A stretch of 5,823 nt of DNA. Origin: an uncultured Chitinophagaceae bacterium. Its GTDB lineage: Bacteria; Bacteroidota; Bacteroidia; Chitinophagales; Chitinophagaceae. Positions 1-5,823 of this stretch are shown here, piece after piece (positions within the stretch are counted from its first letter, which is position 1; each line of letters begins with the position of its first letter). The notes under the pieces are model-generated. The model searched no databases, was not told where the DNA came from, and worked only from the letters and a program-made list of their open reading frames with translations. The stretch is taken from assembly GCA_903841915.1 (NCBI GenBank), contig CAIMKO010000129.1:1-5823 (forward strand). The letters run 5' to 3'. Both the position numbers and the translations under genes were made by a program.

Positions 1-1264
1 ACAATGCTTCCTTACGCAAACGATATCCATTACATTCATGGCAGATCGTTCTTCCGCGATAACGGCTTAACAAGACGCGATACTGAACCTTGTATAAATT
101 CTGTTCTACTTCTTTGAAAAAGTCATCAATACCCCTGGCATTACCTACGCCTTGCCATAATTGCAGATACTCTTCATTCGTCAGATCAGCGATAGGTCTG
201 TGCACAGGAAATCCTTTTGCATTTTTAATGAACTGATCTTTCCACGCACTTAACTTCTCTCCTTTCCACGGCGCAACAGCACCTTCATAGACAGTTAATC
301 TTCTGTCGGGAATAACCAGATCCGCATCTATGCCTAAAACCTGACTAAATCCTTCACATGTGGGGCAAGCGCCATAAGGGTTATTGAATGAAAATAAATT
401 AGGCACAGGTTCCTCGAACTGAATGCCATCCAATTCGAATTTATTACTAAAGTGGATCAATTTTTCTGTATTCACTTCCACATACATTTCTCCCTCTCCT
501 TCATAAAATGCTGTACCCACTGAATCACTTAAACGATGCAGATCATCTTCTTCAAAATCTTTTGTGATGATACGATCGATCAGAACGAAAGTCGTTAGCC
601 GGCTGTCGTTAGTCGGGAGTCTTGACTTCAAATTTTTATCAGTTAGTTCCAGTAACTCTTCGATCCTTAATATTTCTTTATTTGTATAGATCCTGCTGAA
701 TCCTTTCTGCATCAAAATATTGAGCTCTTCCTTTGTATCTCGCTTAGCATGTTGCTTAAACGGTACAAGAATAACAACCTTTGTTCCTTTTGGCATTTTC
801 TGAACAGCCACCACCACATCATTTACATCATCTTTCTTCACTTCTCTTCCGCTGACAGGTGAAATGGTTTTGCCGGCACGGGCAAACAACAAACGCAGAT
901 AATCATATATTTCTGTCATACTGCCAACCGTACTGCGTGGCGTTCTCGTAATCACTTTTTGCTCGATCGCAATGGCAGGACATAGGCCTTTGATATAATC
1001 CACATCAGGCTTGACCATCCGCGCCATGAATTGGCGGGCGTATGCACTTAGACTTTCGGCATATCGACGTTGCCCTTCTGCGAACAAAGTATCAATGGTC
1101 AAAGAGGATTTTCCGCTGCCGCTGACCCCGGTTACAACGATCAATTTATTTCGCGGGAATTCAACGGTAACATTTTTTAAATTGTGTGTCCTTGCCCCCT
1201 TCACAATAATATTATCGGAAGCCTGCAGTTTGTTTTTCTTATCTCGTTTTTCTTTCGTTACCAT
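1..1264 (-). CDS. uvrA: UvrA, excinuclease ABC subunit A (N-terminal part, cut by left window edge)
   Basis: UvrA is the cytoplasmic damage-recognition ATPase of nucleotide excision repair; its dimer loads UvrB onto damaged DNA. I translated the minus strand from ATG 1264-1262: 421 codons stay open to the left edge, out of the roughly 940 usual for the family. The start is followed by the family opening around IIVKGARTHNLKNV (residues 19-32), then Walker A GVSGSGKSS (46-54), the RRYAESLSAYARQF block after it, the first CPTC zinc-ligand pair (C300, C303) in FSFNNPYGACPTC, and a second pair CHEC (C408, C411) followed by NGYRLRKEAL. The ABC signature and the second ATPase half lie outside the window. 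No Shine-Dalgarno is visible, as is normal in Bacteroidota. One oddity is that residues about 213-225 are encoded by a repeat-like block inside the region that binds UvrB in characterised UvrA proteins. Identification is secure. Confidence 0.97.
   Translation of the reverse strand, partial: MVTKEKRDKKNKLQASDNIIVKGARTHNLKNVTVEFPRNKLIVVTGVSGSGKSSLTIDTLFAEGQRRYAESLSAYARQFMARMVKPDVDYIKGLCPAIAIEQKVITRTPRSTVGSMTEIYDYLRLLFARAGKTISPVSGREVKKDDVNDVVVAVQKMPKGTKVVILVPFKQHAKRDTKEELNILMQKGFSRIYTNKEILRIEELLELTDKNLKSRLPTNDSRLTTFVLIDRIITKDFEEDDLHRLSDSVGTAFYEGEGEMYVEVNTEKLIHFSNKFELDGIQFEEPVPNLFSFNNPYGACPTCEGFSQVLGIDADLVIPDRRLTVYEGAVAPWKGEKLSAWKDQFIKNAKGFPVHRPIADLTNEEYLQLWQGVGNARGIDDFFKEVEQNLYKVQYRVLLSRYRGRTICHECNGYRLRKEAL
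591..627. repeat. Repeat-like block inside uvrA, in frame
   Basis: The octamer GTCGTTAG occurs at 591-598 and again at 605-612, separated by the 6-base spacer CCGGCT. With the adjoining AG this spacer forms the palindrome AGCCGGCT at 597-604. The second copy runs into TCGGGAGTC and then TTGACT. Words of this type resemble short dispersed intergenic repeats that I recall from Bacteroidota genomes; that is recollection, not a search result. On the minus strand the block is read without a stop as about 13 residues (SRLPTNDSRLTTF). The flanking protein sequence on both sides is ordinary UvrA. Confidence 0.5.
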
Positions 1265-1515
1265 AGACTCAGCAAATAAACATAAAATCGGCACTTATGT
1301 TTAGAATGATTTTTTGAAATGTGGATATTGTTGAAGATCGTAAATACTTTTCAACAACACACGTTAAAAATTTGTTCCCTGTAAAAACAAAGTTACTTTC
1401 AACACGAGAATTGGAACTAATTGCATCGGCAAATCTTTTACCAGTGCATTATTTCGATTTTCCCTATCCAATTATCCTATCATTTTTGAAGATTTTTTCA
1501 AAAAACCTTACCACT
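1265..1515. promoter_or_regulatory. Divergent intergenic region between uvrA and the sigma-factor gene
   Basis: This AT-rich stretch should hold the promoters of both divergent genes. On the minus strand, 1388-1395 reads TAACTTTG, an exact match to the Bacteroidota -7 consensus TAnnTTTG. However, no TTTG is found at the usual 17-23 base spacing upstream, and it would give uvrA a leader of about 120 bases. On the plus strand, TTTT (1458-1461), 19 bases, then CATTTTTG (1481-1488) is a weak match with one mismatch in each element; it would give the sigma gene a leader of about 20 bases. The frame of the sigma gene happens to stay open back to GTG 1321, but those 65 codons show no recognisable protein character. 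No hairpin or RNA gene is evident. Confidence 0.35.
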
Positions 1516-2097
1516 ATGGAACCGCTACAACAGGCGTTGGATACGGATTTAATCCGTTCGTTTCAAGAGGGCAATCAACAAGCTCTTGAAACTTTAATTA
1601 ACCGGCACAAGGAGAAGATTTTCTCTTCAATATTCTTTTTAGTAAAGGATAAATATTTAGCGGAAGACCTTTTTCAGGAAGTATTCATTAAAGTGATAGA
1701 CACCCTAAGAAGTAACCGTTATAATGAAGAAGGAAAATTCCTGCAATGGGCCCTACGCATCTCTCACAATTTATGTGTTGACCATTTCAGGAAAGTAAAA
1801 CGTACCAAGATCATTTATAGCGGGGATGACAAAGATATTTTTGAGGTAATAAATGTCAGCAGTGAAAGTGCCGATAACAAACTGGTTCAGGGACAAAGTC
1901 ATGATAAGATCCGCTCCATGCTGGAACAATTACCGGAAGAACAAAGAGAAGTAATCGTACTCAGGCATTATGCGGACATGAGTTTTAAAGAAATTGCCGG
2001 CATCACCAATACCAGTATCAATACAGCTTTGGGAAGAATGCGTTACGGATTAATTAATTTGAGGAAAATGATGGTCGAAAATCAAATTGCGTTATAA
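1516..2097 (+). CDS. ECF-type RNA polymerase sigma-70 factor
   Basis: This is a 193-residue alternative sigma factor that would direct RNA polymerase to a specific promoter set. Region 2 spans about residues 14-95: the AEDLFQEVFIKV helix (49-60) is the core-binding and -10 region signature, followed by FLQWALRISHNLCVDHFRK. A short variable linker (96-125) leads to region 4 (about 132-185), with LPEEQREVIVLRHYADMSF and a helix-turn-helix through KEIAGITNTSINTALGRMR that reads the -35 element. There are no extra C-terminal domains, which fits the compact ECF class. I chose ATG 1516 because recognisable sequence begins there (MEPLQQALDTDLIRSF). The frame is open back to GTG 1321, but the added 65 residues do not look like a sigma factor. 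No anti-sigma gene lies beside it: the upstream neighbour is divergent uvrA and the downstream neighbour is convergent. The regulon cannot be told from the sequence. Confidence 0.93.
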   Translation: MEPLQQALDTDLIRSFQEGNQQALETLINRHKEKIFSSIFFLVKDKYLAEDLFQEVFIKVIDTLRSNRYNEEGKFLQWALRISHNLCVDHFRKVKRTKIIYSGDDKDIFEVINVSSESADNKLVQGQSHDKIRSMLEQLPEEQREVIVLRHYADMSFKEIAGITNTSINTALGRMRYGLINLRKMMVENQIAL

Positions 2098-2118
2098 CGA
2101 TTGCTTGCTTATACTTAT

Positions 2119-2158
2119 AATAAAAGATTCTGTTCTATAACAGGGTCTTTTATTTTTT
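2119..2158. terminator. Strong hairpin terminator between convergent sigma gene and dsbD
   Basis: Bases 2119-2134 pair with 2139-2154 across a 4-base loop (CTAT). The stem is 16 bp, made of AATAAAAGA/TCTTTTATT plus TTCTGTT/AACAGGG, with two G-T wobbles. A run of T (2153-2158) follows on the plus strand, as expected for an intrinsic terminator 21 bases after the sigma stop codon. For dsbD, coming from the other side, the stop codon (2150-2152) lies inside the stem. The minus-strand T tract is poorer, so termination in that direction is less certain. Confidence 0.85.
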
Positions 2159-4093
2159 ATCAAATGCTTCTTTACCGCAAATCAACCATGCTTTATATTC
2201 TTTTACATCGGGTGTATAACCAATAGGGTTATTCATCAGTTGTTGCTGGGTATTTAAAATAACATACAGCGGTTGTGTTACCTGGTTAAAATTTTCTGCC
2301 TGGAATGTCGCCCATTTATCCCCGATGCTGATGATCTCCTTTTTGTTCCCGTCCTTGGTTGTATAGGAAAATCTTTGCTCGATAGGCAGTTTCTCTTTAT
2401 CATCTACATACAATGAAACAAGAATAAAATTCTTCTGAATGTATTGATAGATCTCAGGTTGCGTCCATACATTTTCTTCCATCTTTCTGCAATTCACACA
2501 AGCCCATCCTGTAAAATCGATCAGTAACGGTTTATTCTCTTTTTTAGCCAATTGCAAAGCTTTATCAAAATCATTTACGACATCAGCTTCCAATCCCTTT
2601 TCACGAACATTCTCCTTCCCGTAAATGCTGTAATGCAATGGCGGCGGAAATCCACTCAGTAATTGTAGGTTCGCATACTTTGTAGAAGTAACACCCGGAA
2701 TTAAATACAACGTAAATAATAATGCCAAAACCCCGACGAGCTTTCTTGCTTTGGTAATTTTCATTCCCTTATAATCATGCGGCAACCGAAGAATGCCGAA
2801 GAGATATAAGGTCAATCCGCCTCCTATTAATATCCATATAGCAAAAAAGGTCTCCCTTTTGATCAATCCCCAATGCATGACCAGATCCGCATTTGACAAA
2901 AACTTAAATGCCAATGCCAGTTCAACAAATGCCAACACTTTTTTTACCGTGTCTAACCAGCCTCCTGATTTAGGCAATGAATGTAACCAATTAGGGAAGA
3001 TCGCAAACAATGCAAATGGCAATGCCAATGCCAAACCAAATCCTGCCAATCCGCTTGTCAGTTGCCAAGCACCTCCACTTAATGAACCCACTAATAATGA
3101 ACCTAATATCGGACCGGTACAGGAAAATGAAACGATGGCCAATGTTAATGCCATGAAGAAAATACCACCTACACTTGTCAAGCCACTTTTCGAATCCGCA
3201 CTGTTTGCAATACCGCTTGGCAAGGTAATTTCAAAGAATCCGAAAAATGAAATGGCGAATACAATGAAGATGACAAAGAATATGATATTCAGTGTTGAAC
3301 TTGTTGAAATATTATTGAACACTTCTGGTTGTACATTCCCCAGAATATGAAAAGGAACACTTGCCAACACATAGATCAGAAAAATAAAAAATCCATATAA
3401 AGCACCATTGCGAATAGCTTGCTTATGATTTTGCGAACGCTTTGTAAAAAATGAAACTGTTACAGGTATCATTGGAAACACACATGGCGTAAGTAATGCG
3501 ATCAATCCACCGAGGAAACCAAGAATAAAAACGGATAACAATCCACTATCTTTTGAATTGCTTTTTTTGCCGCAATCATTTACGGGATGATTAATGTCGA
3601 CAAATGTCAATTTTATTCTTTGAGCATCGTTTGAAACTGAAACACCACCTTCCAAAACAACATCGAATTCATTTTCTGCCGGTTGAAATTCGAGTTCTTT
3701 TCCTAACCATGAACTAATGGTTCCTTTTAAATTGGCAGGAACGATACCTTTTATTTTAACTTGTTGTATTACAGTAAGCGTATTATTATAAACATTTATC
3801 TTTTTATTAAAAATGGCATCAATGATCATTTCAGCAGGATGATCGAATACAGGAGCATTGACCAATTCTGCATTTTCGTATTCAAAGGAAAATTTTATCG
3901 TTTCAAGCTCTTTTACAGAAGGATTGATGCCATACAAATGCCAACCCTTTCTAATTTTTCCAACAGCTTTTAATTCGTATAACCCGTCCGATATTTTTTT
4001 TGATTGAACAGAGAATCGCACCAGACTATCTGTTTGTGCAAATACAGTAATGCCGAAAAAAATAAGTATTAGACTGACGAAAAATTTCCTCAT
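2150..4093 (-). CDS. dsbD: DsbD, transmembrane thiol:disulfide interchange protein with a cysteine-less N-domain
   Basis: DsbD moves reducing power from cytoplasmic thioredoxin across the inner membrane to periplasmic thiol proteins. Architecture of the 647 residues: signal peptide (1-20, ending VFAQ); N-terminal DsbD-alpha-like domain (about 25-150); membrane domain with about eight segments (183-468); C-terminal thioredoxin-like domain (about 505-640). The membrane domain has both expected cysteines, C204 in LLTPCVFPMIP and C325 in SFSCTGPILG. The thioredoxin domain has the active site WACVNCRKM (C532, C535) and a likely cis-proline, P608. The N-domain, however, has no Cys pair: where the small neighbour has CNDEEC, this protein reads GKELEF (131-136). 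The only other cysteines are C174, in the linker before the first membrane segment, and C639 near the C terminus. The start is ATG 4093 with a signal peptide directly after it. It lies downstream of the small DsbD-domain gene on the same strand, 92 bases away. The overall identity is secure; the N-domain loss is real in this sequence. Confidence 0.96.
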   Translation of the reverse strand: MRKFFVSLILIFFGITVFAQTDSLVRFSVQSKKISDGLYELKAVGKIRKGWHLYGINPSVKELETIKFSFEYENAELVNAPVFDHPAEMIIDAIFNKKINVYNNTLTVIQQVKIKGIVPANLKGTISSWLGKELEFQPAENEFDVVLEGGVSVSNDAQRIKLTFVDINHPVNDCGKKSNSKDSGLLSVFILGFLGGLIALLTPCVFPMIPVTVSFFTKRSQNHKQAIRNGALYGFFIFLIYVLASVPFHILGNVQPEVFNNISTSSTLNIIFFVIFIVFAISFFGFFEITLPSGIANSADSKSGLTSVGGIFFMALTLAIVSFSCTGPILGSLLVGSLSGGAWQLTSGLAGFGLALALPFALFAIFPNWLHSLPKSGGWLDTVKKVLAFVELALAFKFLSNADLVMHWGLIKRETFFAIWILIGGGLTLYLFGILRLPHDYKGMKITKARKLVGVLALLFTLYLIPGVTSTKYANLQLLSGFPPPLHYSIYGKENVREKGLEADVVNDFDKALQLAKKENKPLLIDFTGWACVNCRKMEENVWTQPEIYQYIQKNFILVSLYVDDKEKLPIEQRFSYTTKDGNKKEIISIGDKWATFQAENFNQVTQPLYVILNTQQQLMNNPIGYTPDVKEYKAWLICGKEAFDKK

Positions 4094-4120
4094 GTTATTG
4101 CTGATTTTTTAAAGGAAGAC

Positions 4121-4170
4121 GCTATGAGCCTCGAGCCTTTGCTCACAGCTCGCAGCTATATCCTCATAGC
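4121..4170. repeat. Palindromic intergenic repeat, copy 1
   Basis: This block lies in the 92-base gap between the small Dsb gene and dsbD. GCTATGAG (4121-4128) and CTCATAGC (4163-4170) form a perfect 8-bp inverted repeat around 34 bases. Inside it is a second pair, CGAGC (4132-4136) and GCTCG (4148-4152), plus the palindrome CTCGAG (4130-4135). The core 4133-4152 matches 15 of 20 bases with 4667-4686 on the other side of the small gene, so both belong to one repeat family. If transcribed, the RNA would fold between the two cistrons. Confidence 0.65.
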
Positions 4171-4185
4171 TTTCTTATAACCTAC

Positions 4186-4635
4186 TTATTGCAATTTGAT
4201 CTCGAATGATCTTTTTACCGGCGGCAAACATTCTTCGTCGTTACAAACCATGTATTCCACTGTTCCGGAAACAGTTGTATTGGCTTTAACTTTCAATTTA
4301 GCGGTTTGAACAAACTGAACACTGTTTGAAAAGAAAGCTACTTCTGAGTGAAAATTTGGATCATTCACTTTTTCTAATTTCCCGATCTCTGCGATCTTTC
4401 CATCAAGCACCACTAAAGGATTTGCTTTGAATGTAAACTTTGTTGGAACAGGGCCTTTGCCTGTGAACTGAGAATATATATGCCAGGGCTTCTCTACTGT
4501 GGCAGTAGCAATTAATTCATATACGCCATCTGATTTCTTTTTGCTTTCAAACTTCCAACTCACCGGATTTTTAGGCTGGGCAAACACATTCAGAACACTC
4601 ATAAGAACGATCAAAGCAAATATTATCTTCTTCAT
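4186..4635 (-). CDS. Stand-alone DsbD N-terminal-domain-like periplasmic protein
   Basis: This is a 149-residue exported protein made of a signal peptide (MKKIIFALIVLMSVLNVFAQ, 1-20) and a single DsbD-alpha-like immunoglobulin-fold domain. In full-length DsbD this domain takes electrons from the membrane part and passes them to periplasmic substrates through a Cys pair near its end. Here the pair is C131 and C136 in YMVCNDEECLPP, the family's typical motif. It is a paralogue of the N-domain of the adjacent dsbD: compare SKKKSDGVYELIATATVEKPWHIY (31-54) with SKKISDGLYELKAVGKIRKGWHLY there. It lacks the membrane and thioredoxin domains, so it cannot work alone and probably depends on DsbD next door. 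The start is ATG 4635 followed directly by the signal peptide; upstream is AT-rich with no Shine-Dalgarno. It lies 59 bases after purQ and 92 before dsbD on the same strand, bracketed by two copies of a palindromic repeat. The exact substrate is unknown. Confidence 0.88.
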   Translation of the reverse strand: MKKIIFALIVLMSVLNVFAQPKNPVSWKFESKKKSDGVYELIATATVEKPWHIYSQFTGKGPVPTKFTFKANPLVVLDGKIAEIGKLEKVNDPNFHSEVAFFSNSVQFVQTAKLKVKANTTVSGTVEYMVCNDEECLPPVKRSFEIKLQ

Positions 4636-4650
4636 AATTTATGTTTATTT

Positions 4651-4693
4651 CTTAGCTGTGGGCTAAGAGCAAAAGCTCACAACTCGAAGCTTC
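4651..4693. repeat. Palindromic intergenic repeat, copy 2
   Basis: This block fills most of the 59-base gap between purQ and the small Dsb gene. It can fold in competing ways: TGTGGGCT (4657-4664) with AGCTCACA (4674-4681), 8 bp with one G-T pair; CTTAGC (4651-4656) with GCTAAG (4662-4667); or GAGC/GCTC around AAAA (4667-4678). It ends in the palindrome GAAGCTTC (4686-4693). The core 4667-4686 shares GAGC....GCTCACA.CTCG with 4133-4152. No T tract follows on the minus strand, so it does not look like a classical terminator. Confidence 0.6.
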
Positions 4694-4694
4694 T

Positions 4695-5354
4695 CTAATT
4701 CAATCCCAAAATTTCAAATACTTTTTTCCCGTCGATATTATTCAATGCTGATGAAGTAGCCCTTTCAGGATGCGGCATCATTCCAAAAACATTTCCCTTA
4801 TTATTACGGATACCGGCAATATTCCTTACAGTTCCATTGGGATTATTTTTTGCATCCACATTGCCATTCTCATCGCAATAGCGGAAAATGACCTGACCAT
4901 TTGCTTCTAATTCATCCAATAATTTTTCATTAGCATAATATCTTCCATCGCCATGCGCGATCGGAATTTTTAAAGGTTCCCCATTCTCTGTCTTTATGAA
5001 AACATTCTTGCAGGCAAATTGTTGTTGCCCGTTTGAAAGTAGTACACCTGGCAATAAATGACTTTCACATAATATTTGAAATCCGTTACAAACGCCCAAT
5101 ACTTTACCCCCCTTATTGGCAAATTCGATCACGCTTTGCATCATGGGGCTAAAACGGGCAATGGCTCCGCAACGCAGATAATCGCCGTAAGAAAAGCCTC
5201 CGGGCAATATGATGCAATCATCAGTTGTAAACATACTCAGGTCTTTATCCTTATGCCAAAGCATGATCACTTCCTTTCCAAGATCCTTTTGCAAAGTATC
5301 CTGCATGTCCCTGTCGCAATTAGAACCGGGAAAAACAACTACGCCGAATTTCAT
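4695..5354 (-). CDS. purQ: PurQ, phosphoribosylformylglycinamidine synthase glutaminase subunit
   Basis: PurQ is the class I glutamine amidotransferase that releases ammonia from glutamine for the fourth step of purine synthesis (FGAR to FGAM), in a cytoplasmic complex with PurL and PurS. At 219 residues it has the normal length. The N terminus MKFGVVVFPGSNCDRDM is characteristic. PGGFSYGDYLRCGAIAR (51-67) supplies the oxyanion region. The nucleophile is C89 in GVCNGFQIL, and the His-Glu pair is H195 and E197 in MMPHPERAT. All catalytic residues are present. The start is ATG 5354, with no Shine-Dalgarno. The gene lies 46 bases downstream of a membrane-protein gene on the same strand, so the two may be co-transcribed. 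Neither purL nor purS is in the window. On the minus strand TATCTTTA, just upstream, is a one-mismatch -7 element, but I find no matching -33 element. Confidence 0.97.
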   Translation of the reverse strand: MKFGVVVFPGSNCDRDMQDTLQKDLGKEVIMLWHKDKDLSMFTTDDCIILPGGFSYGDYLRCGAIARFSPMMQSVIEFANKGGKVLGVCNGFQILCESHLLPGVLLSNGQQQFACKNVFIKTENGEPLKIPIAHGDGRYYANEKLLDELEANGQVIFRYCDENGNVDAKNNPNGTVRNIAGIRNNKGNVFGMMPHPERATSSALNNIDGKKVFEILGLN

Positions 5355-5400
5355 AGTAAAAGTTTAGCTGTAAAGATAATATCCACAAATAAATAGACCG

Positions 5401-5823
5401 TTAAATCTTGATAAGCATCCAGTTATTGTGGATAACAATGGCGACTGCGATCCAGAACAGCAAATTGGGTAGCCATAGCCGTTTGGGATTCAAAAAAGCA
5501 TTGGAAATAAAGGAAACCAATGGAACGGTAAATAAGATGCCTGATTCGATCCCTGCATTTTTAAACACGAATGGAACAGGCAGGAGGATCAGTAACATTA
5601 CCAGCATCACAGACCAGTTTTTTCTTAACTGTATCACCATTCTGTTCGTTGCAGGTATCCAGTAAATAAAACCGATCAATAATAAGAGGGCCATGGCAGA
5701 CAGATCGACCAAAAGCCAGATATCTGCTTGTTTTACCGGAAGCATAAATTGAATATCCGGGATGAAATGAAACAATTCATTCATGTTATTAGTGAGGAAT
5801 AAGCCAGATATCAAAAAGTAATA
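5401..5823 (-). CDS. Integral membrane protein, C-terminal part (possibly DUF6427-like), cut by right window edge
   Basis: This is a hydrophobic protein with about four membrane segments. Counted from the internal Met at 5784, they are near residues 22-43, 58-75, 81-97 and 103-119. A short basic stretch (TNRMVIQLRKNW) sits between the first two and the sequence ends in NNWMLIKI. No catalytic or binding motif is visible. The frame has no stop between 5784 and the right edge (a TTG at 5814, then TTT, TAC, TAT), so this is probably the C-terminal 140 residues of a longer gene. If instead it is complete, ATG 5784 would give 127 residues. The pattern of the IPATNRM...RKNW segment followed by a VPL.SF..N.FLN helix resembles my recollection of the Bacteroidota-specific DUF6427 membrane proteins, of unknown function, but this is weak. 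It precedes purQ by 46 bases on the same strand. Confidence 0.7.
   Translation of the reverse strand, partial: YYFLISGLFLTNNMNELFHFIPDIQFMLPVKQADIWLLVDLSAMALLLLIGFIYWIPATNRMVIQLRKNWSVMLVMLLILLPVPFVFKNAGIESGILFTVPLVSFISNAFLNPKRLWLPNLLFWIAVAIVIHNNWMLIKI

Noticed and set aside
1272..1280. Near-match to the -7 element (TTTATTTG on the minus strand) close to the uvrA start
   Set aside because: It would leave almost no leader before the start codon, has a mismatch and has no partner -33 element.
1011..1304. 97-codon plus-strand open frame opposite the uvrA start
   Set aside because: It overlaps the conserved Walker A region of uvrA antisense and shows no family character.
3001..3060. Apparent repeat of AATGCCAA/AATGCAAATGGC words
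   Set aside because: It is explained by repeated Ala-Leu codons in a transmembrane segment of DsbD (GLALALPFALFAIFP).
2793..3350. 185-codon open frame on the plus strand inside dsbD
   Set aside because: It lies opposite the membrane domain of dsbD, has Asn/Pro-rich composition typical of an antisense shadow, and has no recognisable domain.
3683..3715. Possible frameshift explaining the missing cysteines in the DsbD N-domain
   Set aside because: The reading frame is continuous, with homologous sequence before and after the motif in the same frame, so the residues were substituted rather than lost through a frameshift.
3761..3973. 70-codon plus-strand open frame opposite the dsbD N-domain
   Set aside because: It is an AT-rich shadow of a clearly homologous coding region on the minus strand.
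5076..5396. 106-codon plus-strand open frame opposite purQ
   Set aside because: It is antisense to the conserved start of purQ and has no domain of its own.
5408..5665. 85-codon plus-strand open frame opposite the membrane protein
   Set aside because: It is an antisense shadow; the minus-strand frame has coherent membrane segments while this one does not.

Overview
The window looks like chromosomal DNA from a member of the Bacteroidota, most likely Chitinophagaceae or a close relative. The reasons are AT-rich intergenic DNA, start codons without clear Shine-Dalgarno sequences, signal peptides ending in 'FAQ', a DsbD with the CVNC-type thioredoxin motif usual in this phylum, and short GAGC/GCTC-rich palindromic repeats between genes. 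The family-level placement is inference from recalled family resemblance, not from a search.

Layout, left to right. (1) The 5' two-fifths or so of uvrA (excinuclease ABC subunit A) lies on the minus strand, starts at 1264 and runs off the left edge. (2) A divergent intergenic region of about 250 bp follows. (3) An ECF-type sigma-70 factor of 193 aa lies on the plus strand, preferred start ATG 1516. (4) A strong hairpin at 2119-2154 sits between the sigma gene and the convergent dsbD. (5) Four genes then lie in a row on the minus strand; in transcription order they are a membrane protein cut by the right edge, purQ, a stand-alone DsbD N-domain-like periplasmic protein of 149 aa, and full-length dsbD (647 aa).

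How the genes work together. The two Dsb-type genes are the only clear functional pair. DsbD carries electrons from the cytoplasm across the inner membrane to periplasmic thiol proteins, and its N-terminal domain normally ends the relay with a Cys pair. Here the N-domain of full-length DsbD has lost both cysteines, while the neighbouring stand-alone paralogue keeps them (C131, C136). The small protein may therefore supply in trans the terminal redox step that the fused domain can no longer perform. purQ (purine synthesis), uvrA (DNA repair) and the sigma factor appear to be ordinary neighbours.

The most interesting structure is (a) this division of labour between the Dsb paralogues, (b) a repeat-like block inserted in frame in the UvrB-binding region of uvrA, and (c) two copies of a degenerate palindromic repeat bracketing the small Dsb gene. 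I see no mobile element, CRISPR array, tRNA or rRNA, and no evidence of a wholly new multi-gene system.
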